From the NCBI GenBank assembly GCA_022839745.1, contig JALHJB010000005.1:62001-126000 (forward strand): 64,000 nt of DNA, read 5' to 3'. A program made the position numbers and the translations under genes. This DNA is from Actinomycetes bacterium. Its GTDB lineage: Bacteria > Actinomycetota > Coriobacteriia > Anaerosomatales > Anaerosomataceae. Below the pieces are notes generated by a model that made no database searches, was not told the DNA's origin, and saw only the letters and a program-made list of their open reading frames with translations. Numbering within the stretch: the stretch's first letter is position 1; the number at the start of each line of letters is the position of its first letter. Below, one piece after another: positions 32,846 to 41,608 of this stretch.

Positions 32846-33667
32846 TTACCGCGCTACGGGATAGCTGCCGAGGACCTTCACTTCCCTGAGCTTCAGGCGT
32901 AGGCAGTCGAGCGCGAGGCGCACGTGCGAATCGTCCACATGGCCCTCCAGATCGACGAAGAACATGTAGTCGCCGAGCTGGCGCTTCGTCGGACGGCTCT
33001 GGATCTTGGTGAGGTTGATGTCGCCGTAGGCGAACTCGGAGAGGATCATCAAGAGCGCGCCCGGTTTGTCCTGTTTCATGAACAAGGCGAGCGACGTCTT
33101 GTCCGAGCCCGTCCGCGGCTGTATGCCGCGCCCGATCACCACGAACCGCGTCTGGTTGCCCGCGTAGTCCTGCACGTCATGCTCGATCACCTCGGCGCCG
33201 TAGATATCCGCGGCAAGCGCGGGGCCCAGCCCCGCCACGCCGGGCGTGGAGGCCGCGAGCCGCACCGACTCCGCGTTGGAGTTGGCGGCCGTGACGGGCC
33301 TGCCCGGCAGGTTGCGCTCGAGCCACCTGCGGCACTGACCGCTCGCCTGCGGATGCGCCGCCACCTCGGTGATGTCAGCCAGCGTGGCCCCGGGTGCGCC
33401 CACCAGCGCGAAGCGGATGTCGAGCACGAGCTCGCGCTGGATCTCAAGCGATGACTCGAACACGAGCGCATCGAGCGTGGCCGCGACCGACCCTTCGATG
33501 GAGTTCTCGATCGGCACAACGCCAAGATCGGCCTTGCCGCGCTCAACGGCCTCGAACACCTCGGCGATGGTCACACACGGTACCGGCACGACCTCTTCGA
33601 TGCCCGCGGAGTATGCGGCCACCTCACTGAACGTGCCGGCGGGTCCCAGATACGCGATCGTACTCAC
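32846..33667 (-). CDS. pheA: Prephenate dehydratase
   Basis: This enzyme makes phenylpyruvate from prephenate in phenylalanine biosynthesis. The catalytic domain (about 1-180) has IAYLGPAGTFSEVAA, GVVPIENSIEGSV and the late TRF motif in YAGNQTRFVVIG. The C-terminal ~80 residues form an ACT domain (KTSLALFMKQDKPGALLMIL, KIQSRPTKRQLGDYMFFVD with ESRP-like KIQSRP) for phenylalanine feedback. The length of 273 residues is normal; there is no chorismate mutase fusion. The GTG start overlaps the upstream cyclase stop (GTGA). Confidence 0.95.
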   Translation of the reverse strand: MSTIAYLGPAGTFSEVAAYSAGIEEVVPVPCVTIAEVFEAVERGKADLGVVPIENSIEGSVAATLDALVFESSLEIQRELVLDIRFALVGAPGATLADITEVAAHPQASGQCRRWLERNLPGRPVTAANSNAESVRLAASTPGVAGLGPALAADIYGAEVIEHDVQDYAGNQTRFVVIGRGIQPRTGSDKTSLALFMKQDKPGALLMILSEFAYGDINLTKIQSRPTKRQLGDYMFFVDLEGHVDDSHVRLALDCLRLKLREVKVLGSYPVAR

Positions 33668-35229
33668 TCGGCCATCCTCTCCGTGGGGGCATCGCCAGGC
33701 GCGGGCCGGTGCAGCCGGAGTCGCGGGGCGCGCACCCTGTCCTTGCCCGTCGTCTTCGCGTGGTAGAGCGCATCGTCGGCCGCGCGCAGCAGCGACTCCT
33801 TGCCGGTGGCGTGGATCGGGAAGCTCGCCAGACCGATGCTGACCGTCACATGGATGACCGGCTCACCGTCGGCGTCGCGGAAACGGTAGAGCGAGATGGC
33901 CTCCCGGATCTTCTCGGCCGCGATGAAGGCGCCGGGCGCGTCGGTCTCCGGCAGGATCACGGAGAACTCCTCGCCGCCATACCGGGCCACGATGTCGACC
34001 TCACGCACGGTCGTCTTGAGGACCTGTCCGACCGAAGCCAGCACCTGGTCCCCGACCCGGTGGCCATGCACATCGTTGACCCGCTTGAAGTTGTCGATGT
34101 CGAGCATCAGGAACGACAGGCGCTTGCCGTAGCGCTCAGCCCGGTGGATCTCGTCGTCGAGACGCTGCTGCAGATGCCGGTAGTTGTAGAGATCGGTGAG
34201 CTCATCGGTGATGGCGAGCCGTTTGGTGAGCCGGTACAGACGCGCGTTCTCAACCGCCACCACCAACTCCGAAGCGACCGCCTGCAGCACCACGCGGTCC
34301 TCGGCGCCCAGCGTCGCCACAGCGGCCTCATCGGCGCAGAAGATGACCGAGGTCGTCTCGTGGTCCACGAGCTCGATGCAGGCGAACGCGCCGGTGGACT
34401 CGGGGGCCGTCACGCCGGTGAGGTCGTAGCCGGAGTAGCTCCGGCTCACACCCGGCCTGACGCTGCTGGTTGAGAAGAGCGTCTCCTGCTTGTCCTTGTC
34501 GATCACGGTGAGCGAGGCCGTGGGGATGTCGATGACCTTCTCCAGGATGCTGAGCAGCGTGGGTCCGATGGTGTCGAGCTCAAGCGTGGAATGGATAAGC
34601 TCCGTGACCTGTGTGACCGCCCGGAGTTCGTTCATGCTGCGCTCGAGCCTGGCGTTGAGCGCCTCCACTTCGGCACGCTGTGTCTCGATCTTGTTCTGAC
34701 GCTTCTCCACGTCGCTCAGAACCGTTGCCACGAAGTAGCCGATCGCGATAAGCGACGCTGAACTCACCAGCAGGAACACGTAGCTGGGGCCGCCATCCAC
34801 GTTGCCGCGGAACACCTGACCGACGGCATGGGAGCCCGCCAGCATCGCTCCAAACAACCACGCCTGTTGCCGCTTGAGCGAGAGAGCGAAGAGCACCGCC
34901 TCGGCGGCATACCACGCGTAGTACGGGTCGCCGGGGACGGGGGTGTTCGCCGAGAGCAGGGCGAGCGCGACCGAGTCCACCACCACGGTCCAGCCCAGCT
35001 TGTTGGTGAGGTCCCGGGCCCCCTGCCGCACCCACAGCGCCCAGACGAGAGTCCACGCGACGAACAGGACACCACCCGCCACGCACGGCGCGGTCAGCTG
35101 GTTGACTGCAGAACCGAAGCCCAGCATGACGAGCAGCACGACACACGCAAGCGCGCGACCGAAGACGATGAGCCGCTCAGGTGCCTCGACGTGCGCTATG
35201 TAATCCGGTATACGCAGACCGACCCCCAC
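33664..35229 (-). CDS. Membrane diguanylate cyclase with GAF domain
   Basis: About 521 residues. Five to six N-terminal membrane helices (20-165) precede a coiled linker (170-210), a GAF-type sensor region (about 210-330) and a GGDEF domain with ITDELTDLYNYRHLQQRLD, LMLDIDNFKRVND and the intact RYGGEEFSVILPE (GGEEF at 418-422). The inhibitory site R-x-x-D (409-412) is present, so c-di-GMP feedback is likely. The GTG start has a weak ribosome site; a downstream start is possible. It is translationally coupled to pheA. Confidence 0.88.
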   Translation of the reverse strand: MGVGLRIPDYIAHVEAPERLIVFGRALACVVLLVMLGFGSAVNQLTAPCVAGGVLFVAWTLVWALWVRQGARDLTNKLGWTVVVDSVALALLSANTPVPGDPYYAWYAAEAVLFALSLKRQQAWLFGAMLAGSHAVGQVFRGNVDGGPSYVFLLVSSASLIAIGYFVATVLSDVEKRQNKIETQRAEVEALNARLERSMNELRAVTQVTELIHSTLELDTIGPTLLSILEKVIDIPTASLTVIDKDKQETLFSTSSVRPGVSRSYSGYDLTGVTAPESTGAFACIELVDHETTSVIFCADEAAVATLGAEDRVVLQAVASELVVAVENARLYRLTKRLAITDELTDLYNYRHLQQRLDDEIHRAERYGKRLSFLMLDIDNFKRVNDVHGHRVGDQVLASVGQVLKTTVREVDIVARYGGEEFSVILPETDAPGAFIAAEKIREAISLYRFRDADGEPVIHVTVSIGLASFPIHATGKESLLRAADDALYHAKTTGKDRVRAPRLRLHRPAPGDAPTERMAE

Positions 35230-35313
35230 CTCGCGCCGTGTCTGAACAGTGTATAACCTTCACAGAGCGTTTGTGAGCGAGTGACACGAGGAGCTTCGAG
35301 AACAGGAGCACGC

Positions 35314-36090
35314 ATGGACCCCGCACGCTTGCGTGAGTTGCTCGACCAGGTGGCCTCGGGCGAGGTCGACAGCGATACGGCGCTGGAGTCGCTCGCGCAA
35401 CTGCCCTTCGCCGACATCGACGACGCCAAGATCGACCACCACCGGGCGCTGCGCTGCGGGTTCGCCGAAGTGGTTTTCTGCGAAGGCAAGTCGCCGTCGC
35501 AGGTACGCTCGATCGCGCGCGAGATGCTCGAGCACAGCGATGTGTTCCTCGGCACCCGGGCCACCGCCTCGCACTTCCAGAAGGTTGCCCAGGTGGCGGC
35601 AGACGCACGCTACTTCGAGGCCCCGCGGCTTCTGGTGGTCGACCGGCGTGCGGAGCGACCCGCCGTTGGGCATGTGGTCGTGGCCACCGGCGGGACCGCC
35701 GACCATGCGGTGGCCGAGGAGGCGGCGATCTCGGCCGAGGTGATGGGCAACCGGGTCACCCGGCTGTACGACGTGGGGGTCGCCGGCGTACACCGGCTCC
35801 TCGCCCACACCGACGTGCTGCGCAACGCGAACGTCATCATCGCCGTGGCAGGCATGGAGGGCGCGCTTCCCTCGCTCGTCACGGGGCTGGTGTCGTGCCC
35901 TGTCGTCGCCGTGCCCACGTCGGTGGGATACGGCGCCTCGTTCGGCGGGCTGGCCGCGCTTCTCGGCATGCTGAATTCGTGCGCGTCAGGGATGTCGGTG
36001 GTCAACATCGACAACGGGTTCGGGGCCGCGGCACTCGCCAGCCGCATCAACCACATGGTCGTGACCGCAGCCGGCGGTGATGCCGGGTGA
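35314..36090 (+). CDS. larB: Nickel-pincer cofactor biosynthesis protein LarB
   Basis: LarB carboxylates and hydrolyses nicotinic acid adenine dinucleotide, the first step of the nickel-pincer nucleotide used by LarA-type racemases. The C-terminal PurE-like domain shows VVVATGGTADHAVAEEAA, LYDVGVAGVHRLL and AVAGMEGALPSLVTGLV. The N-terminal part has DHHRALRCGFAEVVFCEGKSPSQV. The ATG at MDPARLRELL follows AGGAG. It overlaps larC by four bases. Confidence 0.93.
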   Translation: MDPARLRELLDQVASGEVDSDTALESLAQLPFADIDDAKIDHHRALRCGFAEVVFCEGKSPSQVRSIAREMLEHSDVFLGTRATASHFQKVAQVAADARYFEAPRLLVVDRRAERPAVGHVVVATGGTADHAVAEEAAISAEVMGNRVTRLYDVGVAGVHRLLAHTDVLRNANVIIAVAGMEGALPSLVTGLVSCPVVAVPTSVGYGASFGGLAALLGMLNSCASGMSVVNIDNGFGAAALASRINHMVVTAAGGDAG

Positions 36091-37304
36091 TCGCATACCT
36101 CGACTGCTCCACCGGCATCTCCGGCGACAAGTTCCTCGGCGCGCTCGTGGATGCCGGATTCGACCTCGCCGTGCTACGGGAGGCGCTCGGCGCGATGGGC
36201 CTCGGAACGATCACGGTGGAGGCTCCGCCATGCGGCTCGGCTGGCGTGGGCGGCACGGGCGTGCGGGTCGCCGAGGACGGCGCGCCTCGGCGCGACTTCC
36301 GGGCGCTGCACGACCTCCTCCTGCATGCGCCGATCGCTGATGAGCCGCGGCAGGCCGCGCTCAGCGCGCTGCGCGAGCTCGCCCACGCCGAGTCGCAGGT
36401 GCACGGCGTCGAGATCGATGACGTGCACTTTCACGAGATCGGCGCCGCCGACACGCTCGTGGATCTCCTCGGCATCGCGCTGGGGATGCACGCGCTTGGC
36501 GTGACGAGCCTCATCGCGTCGCCGCTCGCGCTCGGCGGCGGTACCGTGATGACCGAGCATGGCGAGCTCCCCGTGCCGGCGCCCGCCACCGCGGTGTTGC
36601 TGGAAGGGATGCCGGTGCTGCCTGGTCCGGTGGGCGGCGAGTTGACCACCCCCACGGGTGCAGCCGCCATACGCACGTTCGCGAGCGGCTTCGGGCCGGT
36701 TCCGCCGATGGTGGTTCGCCGCGTGGGCACGGGACGCGGCACGCGCGAGATCGGCCTGCCCAACGTGGCACGGCTGCTCCTCGGCGAGTCTGCCGCCGAG
36801 GAACCCGGGCACGACCGCGTGACCCTGCTCGAGTCGAACATCGACCACCTCACCCCCGAGGAGCTCGCGATCGCGGCCGAGCGGCTCCGTCACGCGGGCG
36901 CCCTCGACGTGTGGCAGACCCCGGTGGTCATGAAGAAAGGGCGCGCGGCGATCGTGGTTTCCGTGCTCGCCGACGCGTCACACGCTCCGGCGCTCGCCGA
37001 TCGGCTCATGGCTGAGACGGGCACCCTCGGCGTACGGATGCTGCCCTGCCACCGGCGACTGGCCGACCGCGACGTCACCGAGGTGCCCACGTCGCTCGGG
37101 CCGGCGCGATTCAAGATCGCGACGCTTCCCACTGGCGTCCGCACGCTCTCTGTGGAGAGTGACGATGCCGCCAGGATCGCGGCCGACAACGGCATGGCGG
37201 TGGATGTAGTGGCCAGGATGCTCGAGACCGAGGCCACCGCGATCACCGGGGTTCAGGCGAGGCGCCAGCCCTGGCTCGATGACACCACGAACCCCTCGGA
37301 CTGA
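36087..37304 (+). CDS. larC: Nickel-pincer cofactor nickel insertase LarC
   Basis: LarC inserts nickel into the pincer cofactor using CTP. The N-terminus IAYLDCSTGISGDKFLGALVD, the His-containing DDVHFHEIGAADTLVDLLG and PLALGGGTVMTEHGELPVPAP are diagnostic. LarC1 and LarC2 are in one frame (405 residues), so no programmed frameshift is needed. The GTG start overlaps the larB stop. The last 52 bases overlap the convergent MutY-like gene. LarA and LarE are not in the window. Confidence 0.93.
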   Translation: MIAYLDCSTGISGDKFLGALVDAGFDLAVLREALGAMGLGTITVEAPPCGSAGVGGTGVRVAEDGAPRRDFRALHDLLLHAPIADEPRQAALSALRELAHAESQVHGVEIDDVHFHEIGAADTLVDLLGIALGMHALGVTSLIASPLALGGGTVMTEHGELPVPAPATAVLLEGMPVLPGPVGGELTTPTGAAAIRTFASGFGPVPPMVVRRVGTGRGTREIGLPNVARLLLGESAAEEPGHDRVTLLESNIDHLTPEELAIAAERLRHAGALDVWQTPVVMKKGRAAIVVSVLADASHAPALADRLMAETGTLGVRMLPCHRRLADRDVTEVPTSLGPARFKIATLPTGVRTLSVESDDAARIAADNGMAVDVVARMLETEATAITGVQARRQPWLDDTTNPSD

Positions 37305-38149
37305 AGCGCTTCGAGCGCCAGGGCGACGTTTCCAGCAGGGAATCCGGCCGCCGCGGCGAGTACGTCGAGCGTGGCTCCGCCGCCGGCTCGCGCCGTGAGC
37401 TCCGCCAACAGGCGACCGCGCAACTGCCGGTTCGAGCCCTCGAAGCGCGACTGACGGACATGGTGCTTGCTCCGGCACGATGGATTGGGCTGCGTTGCCT
37501 TGAGGTGCGTGCCGTAGTCCAACAGCGCCCAGAACCACTCGCGCGGACGGTCATGATCGAGGGTGTCGGCCACCAGAGGAAGCAGCGCCGAGTCGGGCAC
37601 GCCCTCCACTCCCGGGAAGAACTCGTGCAGATACACCGCCCGTACATTGGTCTCGATGAACGGCACGCCGATGTCGAATGCGAACGCCAGGACCTGCGCG
37701 GCCGTGGCGTGCCCAACGCCCGGTAGCGCGGTGAGCTCATCGAGCGTGGCGGGAACCGAGCCGCCATGGCGCTTCACCACCACCTCAGCGGCGCGCTTGA
37801 GCGCCAGGGCGCGGCGATTGTAGCCGAGGCCCTGCCACACTGCGAGCAGACGGTCGATCGGCGCCTCCGCAAGCGCCTCCACCGTAGGAAACGCGCGCAG
37901 GAACGCCTCGTACTTGGGCGCCACCCGCGACACCTGCGTCTGCTGCAGCATCACCTCCGAGACCAGCACCCGGTACGGATCGGTCGTCTGGCGCCAGGGC
38001 AGGTCGTCACGCGCGTGATCCTCGAAGTGCGCCCACACGCGCTCGCGGAACGCGTCGAGCCCCGGGCGCGCGGCCTGCCCATCGGGCGCGGGGACCCGGT
38101 CGGCCACGATGTCTGCTGAGTGTGCGGTACCCTCGGTCATGTGGCTCAT
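37253..38149 (-). CDS. MutY-like HhH-GPD DNA glycosylase lacking the Fe-S cluster
   Basis: A 298-residue protein. The helix-hairpin-helix is LTALPGVGHATAAQVLAFA, and VLVSEVMLQQTQVSRV holds the MutY-type Glu (about E65). The residue that is usually the catalytic Asp is Glu in FIETNVRAVY. The C-terminal four-Cys cluster is absent; the region reads NPSCRSKHHVRQSRFEGS instead, then ends in a winged-helix-like segment. This pattern marks a divergent subfamily annotated as A/G-specific adenine glycosylase; the real substrate is uncertain. The start could be the first or second Met. Confidence 0.8.
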   Translation of the reverse strand: MSHMTEGTAHSADIVADRVPAPDGQAARPGLDAFRERVWAHFEDHARDDLPWRQTTDPYRVLVSEVMLQQTQVSRVAPKYEAFLRAFPTVEALAEAPIDRLLAVWQGLGYNRRALALKRAAEVVVKRHGGSVPATLDELTALPGVGHATAAQVLAFAFDIGVPFIETNVRAVYLHEFFPGVEGVPDSALLPLVADTLDHDRPREWFWALLDYGTHLKATQPNPSCRSKHHVRQSRFEGSNRQLRGRLLAELTARAGGGATLDVLAAAAGFPAGNVALALEALQSEGFVVSSSQGWRLA

Positions 38150-38209
38150 GATGCCCCAAACTCCCGTGTCCCGCGACCACCCGACAAACGTCTCGGGTAG
38201 CAGGATGAG

Positions 38210-38226
38210 ATACCCCCCTGGGGTAT
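38210..38226. promoter_or_regulatory. CsoR/CstR-type operator (ATACCCC-CCT-GGGGTAT)
   Basis: A perfect 7-bp inverted repeat with a 3-base centre. G/C tracts flanked by ATA/TAT are the hallmark of operators bound by the CsoR/RcnR/CstR (DUF156) repressors, which sense copper, nickel or persulfide. It lies 117 bases upstream of sufC and overlaps a TATATT that could be a -10 element. No DUF156 gene is in the window. Confidence 0.6.
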
Positions 38227-38342
38227 ATTGTTGGCGCGCATCCTGCTACAGTGAGAACGCTTGTCCTTCCGCGCCGGCCTGCACGCACGTGCGCGGGTCC
38301 AACGACCTGCCCGACCTCGCATCATGAGAGATGAGGTGACCG

Positions 38343-39116
38343 ATGACCTCCGATACCACCGCACCCCTCCTCGATATCCAGGACCTCCACGTTTCCGTGG
38401 GCGACCGGGAGATCCTGCGCGGTGTGGATCTCACCATCAACGAAGGTGAGACACACGTACTGCTCGGCCCCAACGGTGGCGGTAAGTCCACGCTCCTCAA
38501 CACGATCGTCGGCATGCCCGGCTATCGGGTCACGCAGGGCCGCGTCCTGTTCAAGGGCGTCGATCTCGCCGAGCTCGAGGTCGACGAGCGCGCCCGGCTT
38601 GGGATCGGGATCGCGTTCCAGCGCCCGCCTGCGGTCCGCGGCGTGAAGCTCCGCCAGATGCTCGAGGTGGCCGCCCGCGGCGAACTCGATGACGAGGCGA
38701 TCGCCACGCTCGATGAGGAGCTCAACCTCGGCCACATGCTCGCACGCGATGTCAACATGGGCTTCTCCGGCGGCGAGGCAAAGCGCTCCGAGATGGCACA
38801 GCTGTTGGCCCAGATGCCCGACCTGGCGCTGTTCGACGAGCCCGAGAGCGGCGTTGACCTCGACAACATCGCGGTCGTCGGTGGTGCGATGAACGCACTG
38901 CTCAAGGGTGAGGGCAGGATCTCCGAGCGTCGCCGCTCCGGTCTGATCATCACCCACACCGGTCACATCCTGGAGTTCGTGAACGCCGACGTGGCGCACG
39001 TGCTCTACAACGGTCGCCTTGCCTGCAAGGGCAACCCGCTCGACCTCATCGACGAGATATCCAGCCACGGTTACGACGCCTGTGTGGAGTGCAAACTATG
39101 TCAGACACTCAGCTAA
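38343..39116 (+). CDS. sufC: Fe-S cluster assembly ATPase SufC
   Basis: SufC is the ABC-type ATPase of the SUF scaffold. It has Walker A LGPNGGGKST, the SufC-type signature MGFSGGEAKRSEM, Walker B LALFDEPESGVDLD and the H-loop IITHTGHIL. The length is 257 residues. Unusually, the C-terminus carries C247-x2-C250-x2-C253 (ACVECKLCQ), a possible metal site. It overlaps sufB by 19 bases. Confidence 0.95.
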   Translation: MTSDTTAPLLDIQDLHVSVGDREILRGVDLTINEGETHVLLGPNGGGKSTLLNTIVGMPGYRVTQGRVLFKGVDLAELEVDERARLGIGIAFQRPPAVRGVKLRQMLEVAARGELDDEAIATLDEELNLGHMLARDVNMGFSGGEAKRSEMAQLLAQMPDLALFDEPESGVDLDNIAVVGGAMNALLKGEGRISERRRSGLIITHTGHILEFVNADVAHVLYNGRLACKGNPLDLIDEISSHGYDACVECKLCQTLS

Positions 39117-40369
39117 GCCCCAGCGCCATCGCGCGCCTCGAAGAGATCCGCATCGCTGCGGAGTCCGCCATCGATAAGCAGGCCGCTCTCGGTCCCGATG
39201 TCGACATCACGCGCTTCAAGACCGTCTCAGAACAGCAGAAGATCGACTCACTCGAGTCGCTGGAGAAGCAGGTCAAGGAGACGGTCATCCACTCCGGCTT
39301 CATGGCCGACGAGTCCGACCGTTCGGCGAGCTACTTCCAGATGGACCGCACGCCGATCTACGAACGGGTCCAGAAGGCGTTCGATGACGCCATCGAGATC
39401 ATGAGCACTGAAGACGCGCTGCGCCTGTGGCCGGAGGAGATGCTCGAGAAGTACTGGTGGCGCGCGGTCATGCCCGACAAGGACAAGTACACCGCGCTCG
39501 TGGCCCTCCACCAGACCGAGGGGTACTTCATCCGCGTGAAGGCCGGTCGCAAAGTCGAGAAGCCCATCCAGGCCTGCCTGTTCGTGAGCGAAAGCAACGT
39601 CAGTCAGAACGTCCACAACATCATCATCGTCGAGGACGGTGCCGAGGCGAACGTCATCACCGGCTGCAACGTACACGTGGACGTGAAGGAGGGCCTGCAC
39701 GCCGGCATCTCCGAGTTCTACGTGGGCAAGGGCGCGAAGCTCACGTTCACGATGGTCCACAACTGGGCCGAGGACTTCAGCGTGCGTCCGCGCACGGGCG
39801 TCATCGTCGACGACGACGGCGTCTACATCAACAACTACGTGCTGCTCACGCCGGTGAAGTCGATCCAGTCCTTCCCGGTGGCCAAGCTGGAGGGCACGAA
39901 CTCCACCGCCGTCTTCAACTCGATCGTCTACGGACTCAAGGACAGCCACATCGATCTGGGCAGCGAAGCCCAGCTGATCGGCGAGGGTTCGCGCTCCGAG
40001 GCGGTCGCCCGTACCGTGTCGCTCGACGAGTCGGTGGTGTACTCACGCGGACGCCTCATCGGCCGCACCAACGACTGCAAGGCGCACCTCGACTGCCGCG
40101 GTATCGTGCAGTCGCCCAACTCCACGCAGTGGGCGATCCCGGACCTCGCAAGCGAGGGCGCGCCGGGCGCCGAGCTCTCGCATGAAGCCGCCATCTCGCC
40201 GATCGCCGCCGAGGAGATCTACTACCTCATGACGCGCGGTCTCCCCAAGGACGAGGCGGTCTCGATGATCACCCGCGGGTTCGTGAACATCGACATCCCC
40301 GGTCTGCCCGATGTCCTGCGCAAGCAGATCGACAAGGCGATCGAGGAGACGAGCAAGGAAGCGATGTAG
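39098..40369 (+). CDS. sufB: Fe-S cluster assembly scaffold SufB/SufD family protein
   Basis: A single SufBD-type beta-helix protein of 423 residues that pairs with SufC. Visible are VVAHNIIIVEDGAEAN-like NVHNIIIVEDGAEANV, the core SRGRLIGRTNDCKAHLDCRG with Cys residues, and the C-terminal AISPIAAEEIYYLMTRGLPKDEA. With only sufC and sufB, this is the minimal SMS/SufBC system typical of anaerobes and archaea; no SufD, SufS or SufU follows. The ATG at MSDTQLSPSA was chosen because GGAGTG lies upstream inside sufC. Confidence 0.93.
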   Translation: MSDTQLSPSAIARLEEIRIAAESAIDKQAALGPDVDITRFKTVSEQQKIDSLESLEKQVKETVIHSGFMADESDRSASYFQMDRTPIYERVQKAFDDAIEIMSTEDALRLWPEEMLEKYWWRAVMPDKDKYTALVALHQTEGYFIRVKAGRKVEKPIQACLFVSESNVSQNVHNIIIVEDGAEANVITGCNVHVDVKEGLHAGISEFYVGKGAKLTFTMVHNWAEDFSVRPRTGVIVDDDGVYINNYVLLTPVKSIQSFPVAKLEGTNSTAVFNSIVYGLKDSHIDLGSEAQLIGEGSRSEAVARTVSLDESVVYSRGRLIGRTNDCKAHLDCRGIVQSPNSTQWAIPDLASEGAPGAELSHEAAISPIAAEEIYYLMTRGLPKDEAVSMITRGFVNIDIPGLPDVLRKQIDKAIEETSKEAM

Positions 40370-40416
40370 TCACCGCGCGTCAGGGGCGCTTCCGCTGAAG
40401 CGTGCTGGCGAGTGCG

Positions 40417-40447
40417 AAGGGCGGACCGGTCGATCCGGTCCGCCCTT
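40417..40447. terminator. Bidirectional terminator between sufB and agmatine deiminase
   Basis: A perfect 13-bp stem, AAGGGCGGACCGG / CCGGTCCGCCCTT, with a 5-base loop TCGAT. Confidence 0.75.
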
Positions 40448-40481
40448 CGTGTTCACGACGCCGGGCACATGCGGCCCGCGA

Positions 40482-41579
40482 CTACCCGCGCGGCTGCTGC
40501 TGGGTGATGCAGTGCACGTTCCCGCCGCCGAGGATGATCTCGCGGGCGCTCTCGATCGCCACGACCGCGCGGTCGGGATAGAGCTCCTGGAGCTTCACCC
40601 GGGCCGCCTCATCATGCCGGTCTCCGAACGCCGGGACGAGGACGCCGCCGTTCACCACGTAGTAGTTGATGTAGCTTGCGGCCTGGCGGTCACCGGGTAG
40701 CCGCGGCAGTGTTCCGTCTACGGCGTCCACGCCCTGCGACTCCTCCTCGGTGATCAGCAGCGGGTCTGGGATGTGGATCGTGTGCACTTCGAGTGCGCGC
40801 CCACGCGCGTCGGTCGCCGCCTCGAGCGCCTCCTTCGCCGCGACCGACCGCGCGTACTGCGGGTCGCTCTCGTCATCGGTCCATGCGATCACGACAACGC
40901 CGGGACGCACGACGGCGAAGATGTTGTCCACGTGGCCGTTCGTCTCATCGTTGTAGATGCCGAGCGGAATCCAGATGACCTTCTCGCATCCCAGGTAGTC
41001 GCAGAGCGCGGCCTCGATCTCCTCCTTGCTGAGATCGGGGTTCCGCCCCTCGGAGAGCAGGCACTCCTCGGTGACGAAGCAGGTGCCTTCGCCGTCCACA
41101 TGGATCGATCCGCCCTCGAGCACGACAGGGGCCTTGTAGCGGTCGACACCCTCGATCTCGCAGATCTTGCAGGCAACGGCGTCGTCCTTGTCCCAGGGGA
41201 AGTACAATCCGTCCACCAGGCCACCCCAGGCGTTGAAGTCCCAGTCCACGCCGCGGACGACACCCTCGTCATTCACCACGAACGTAGGGCCGCAGTCGCG
41301 CACCCAGGAATCGTCGTTGCTGATCTCAACCACGCGCACCTCTGGCGGTAGCATCTGCCGGGCGTTGGCGAACTGCGCGTGGCTCACGCCCATCGTGACA
41401 GGCTCGAATCGCGCAATCGCGCTCGCCACCTCAACGAACGCCTTCTGCGCAGGCTTGGCGCCCAGGCGCCAGTTGTCAGGGCGTTCGGGCCACAGGATCC
41501 AGGTGCCGGCATGCGGCTCGAACTCACCCGGCATGCGGAACCCGTCGGCCTTCGGCGTGCTGTCTATGACCTTTGGCAT
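40482..41579 (-). CDS. aguA: Agmatine deiminase
   Basis: It hydrolyses agmatine to N-carbamoylputrescine and ammonia. The guanidine-modifying-enzyme fold shows GFRMPGEFEPHAGTWILWP, SNDDSWVRDCGPTFVVND, VVLEGGSIHVDGEGTC, NGHVDNIFAVV and the catalytic Cys in GGGNVHCITQQQP. The length of 365 residues is normal. GAGGAGG precedes the ATG at MPKVIDSTPK. It is the last gene of a four-gene agmatine operon. Confidence 0.95.
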   Translation of the reverse strand: MPKVIDSTPKADGFRMPGEFEPHAGTWILWPERPDNWRLGAKPAQKAFVEVASAIARFEPVTMGVSHAQFANARQMLPPEVRVVEISNDDSWVRDCGPTFVVNDEGVVRGVDWDFNAWGGLVDGLYFPWDKDDAVACKICEIEGVDRYKAPVVLEGGSIHVDGEGTCFVTEECLLSEGRNPDLSKEEIEAALCDYLGCEKVIWIPLGIYNDETNGHVDNIFAVVRPGVVVIAWTDDESDPQYARSVAAKEALEAATDARGRALEVHTIHIPDPLLITEEESQGVDAVDGTLPRLPGDRQAASYINYYVVNGGVLVPAFGDRHDEAARVKLQELYPDRAVVAIESAREIILGGGNVHCITQQQPRG

Positions 41580-41608
41580 AGTGCCTCCTCTCCTGTCGGG
41601 GACCGTGT

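Noticed and set aside
35260..35276. TCACA-n7-TGTGA inverted repeat between the cyclase and larB
   Set aside because: Short arms, likely by chance; it resembles a reversed CRP half-site order but no CRP context is visible.
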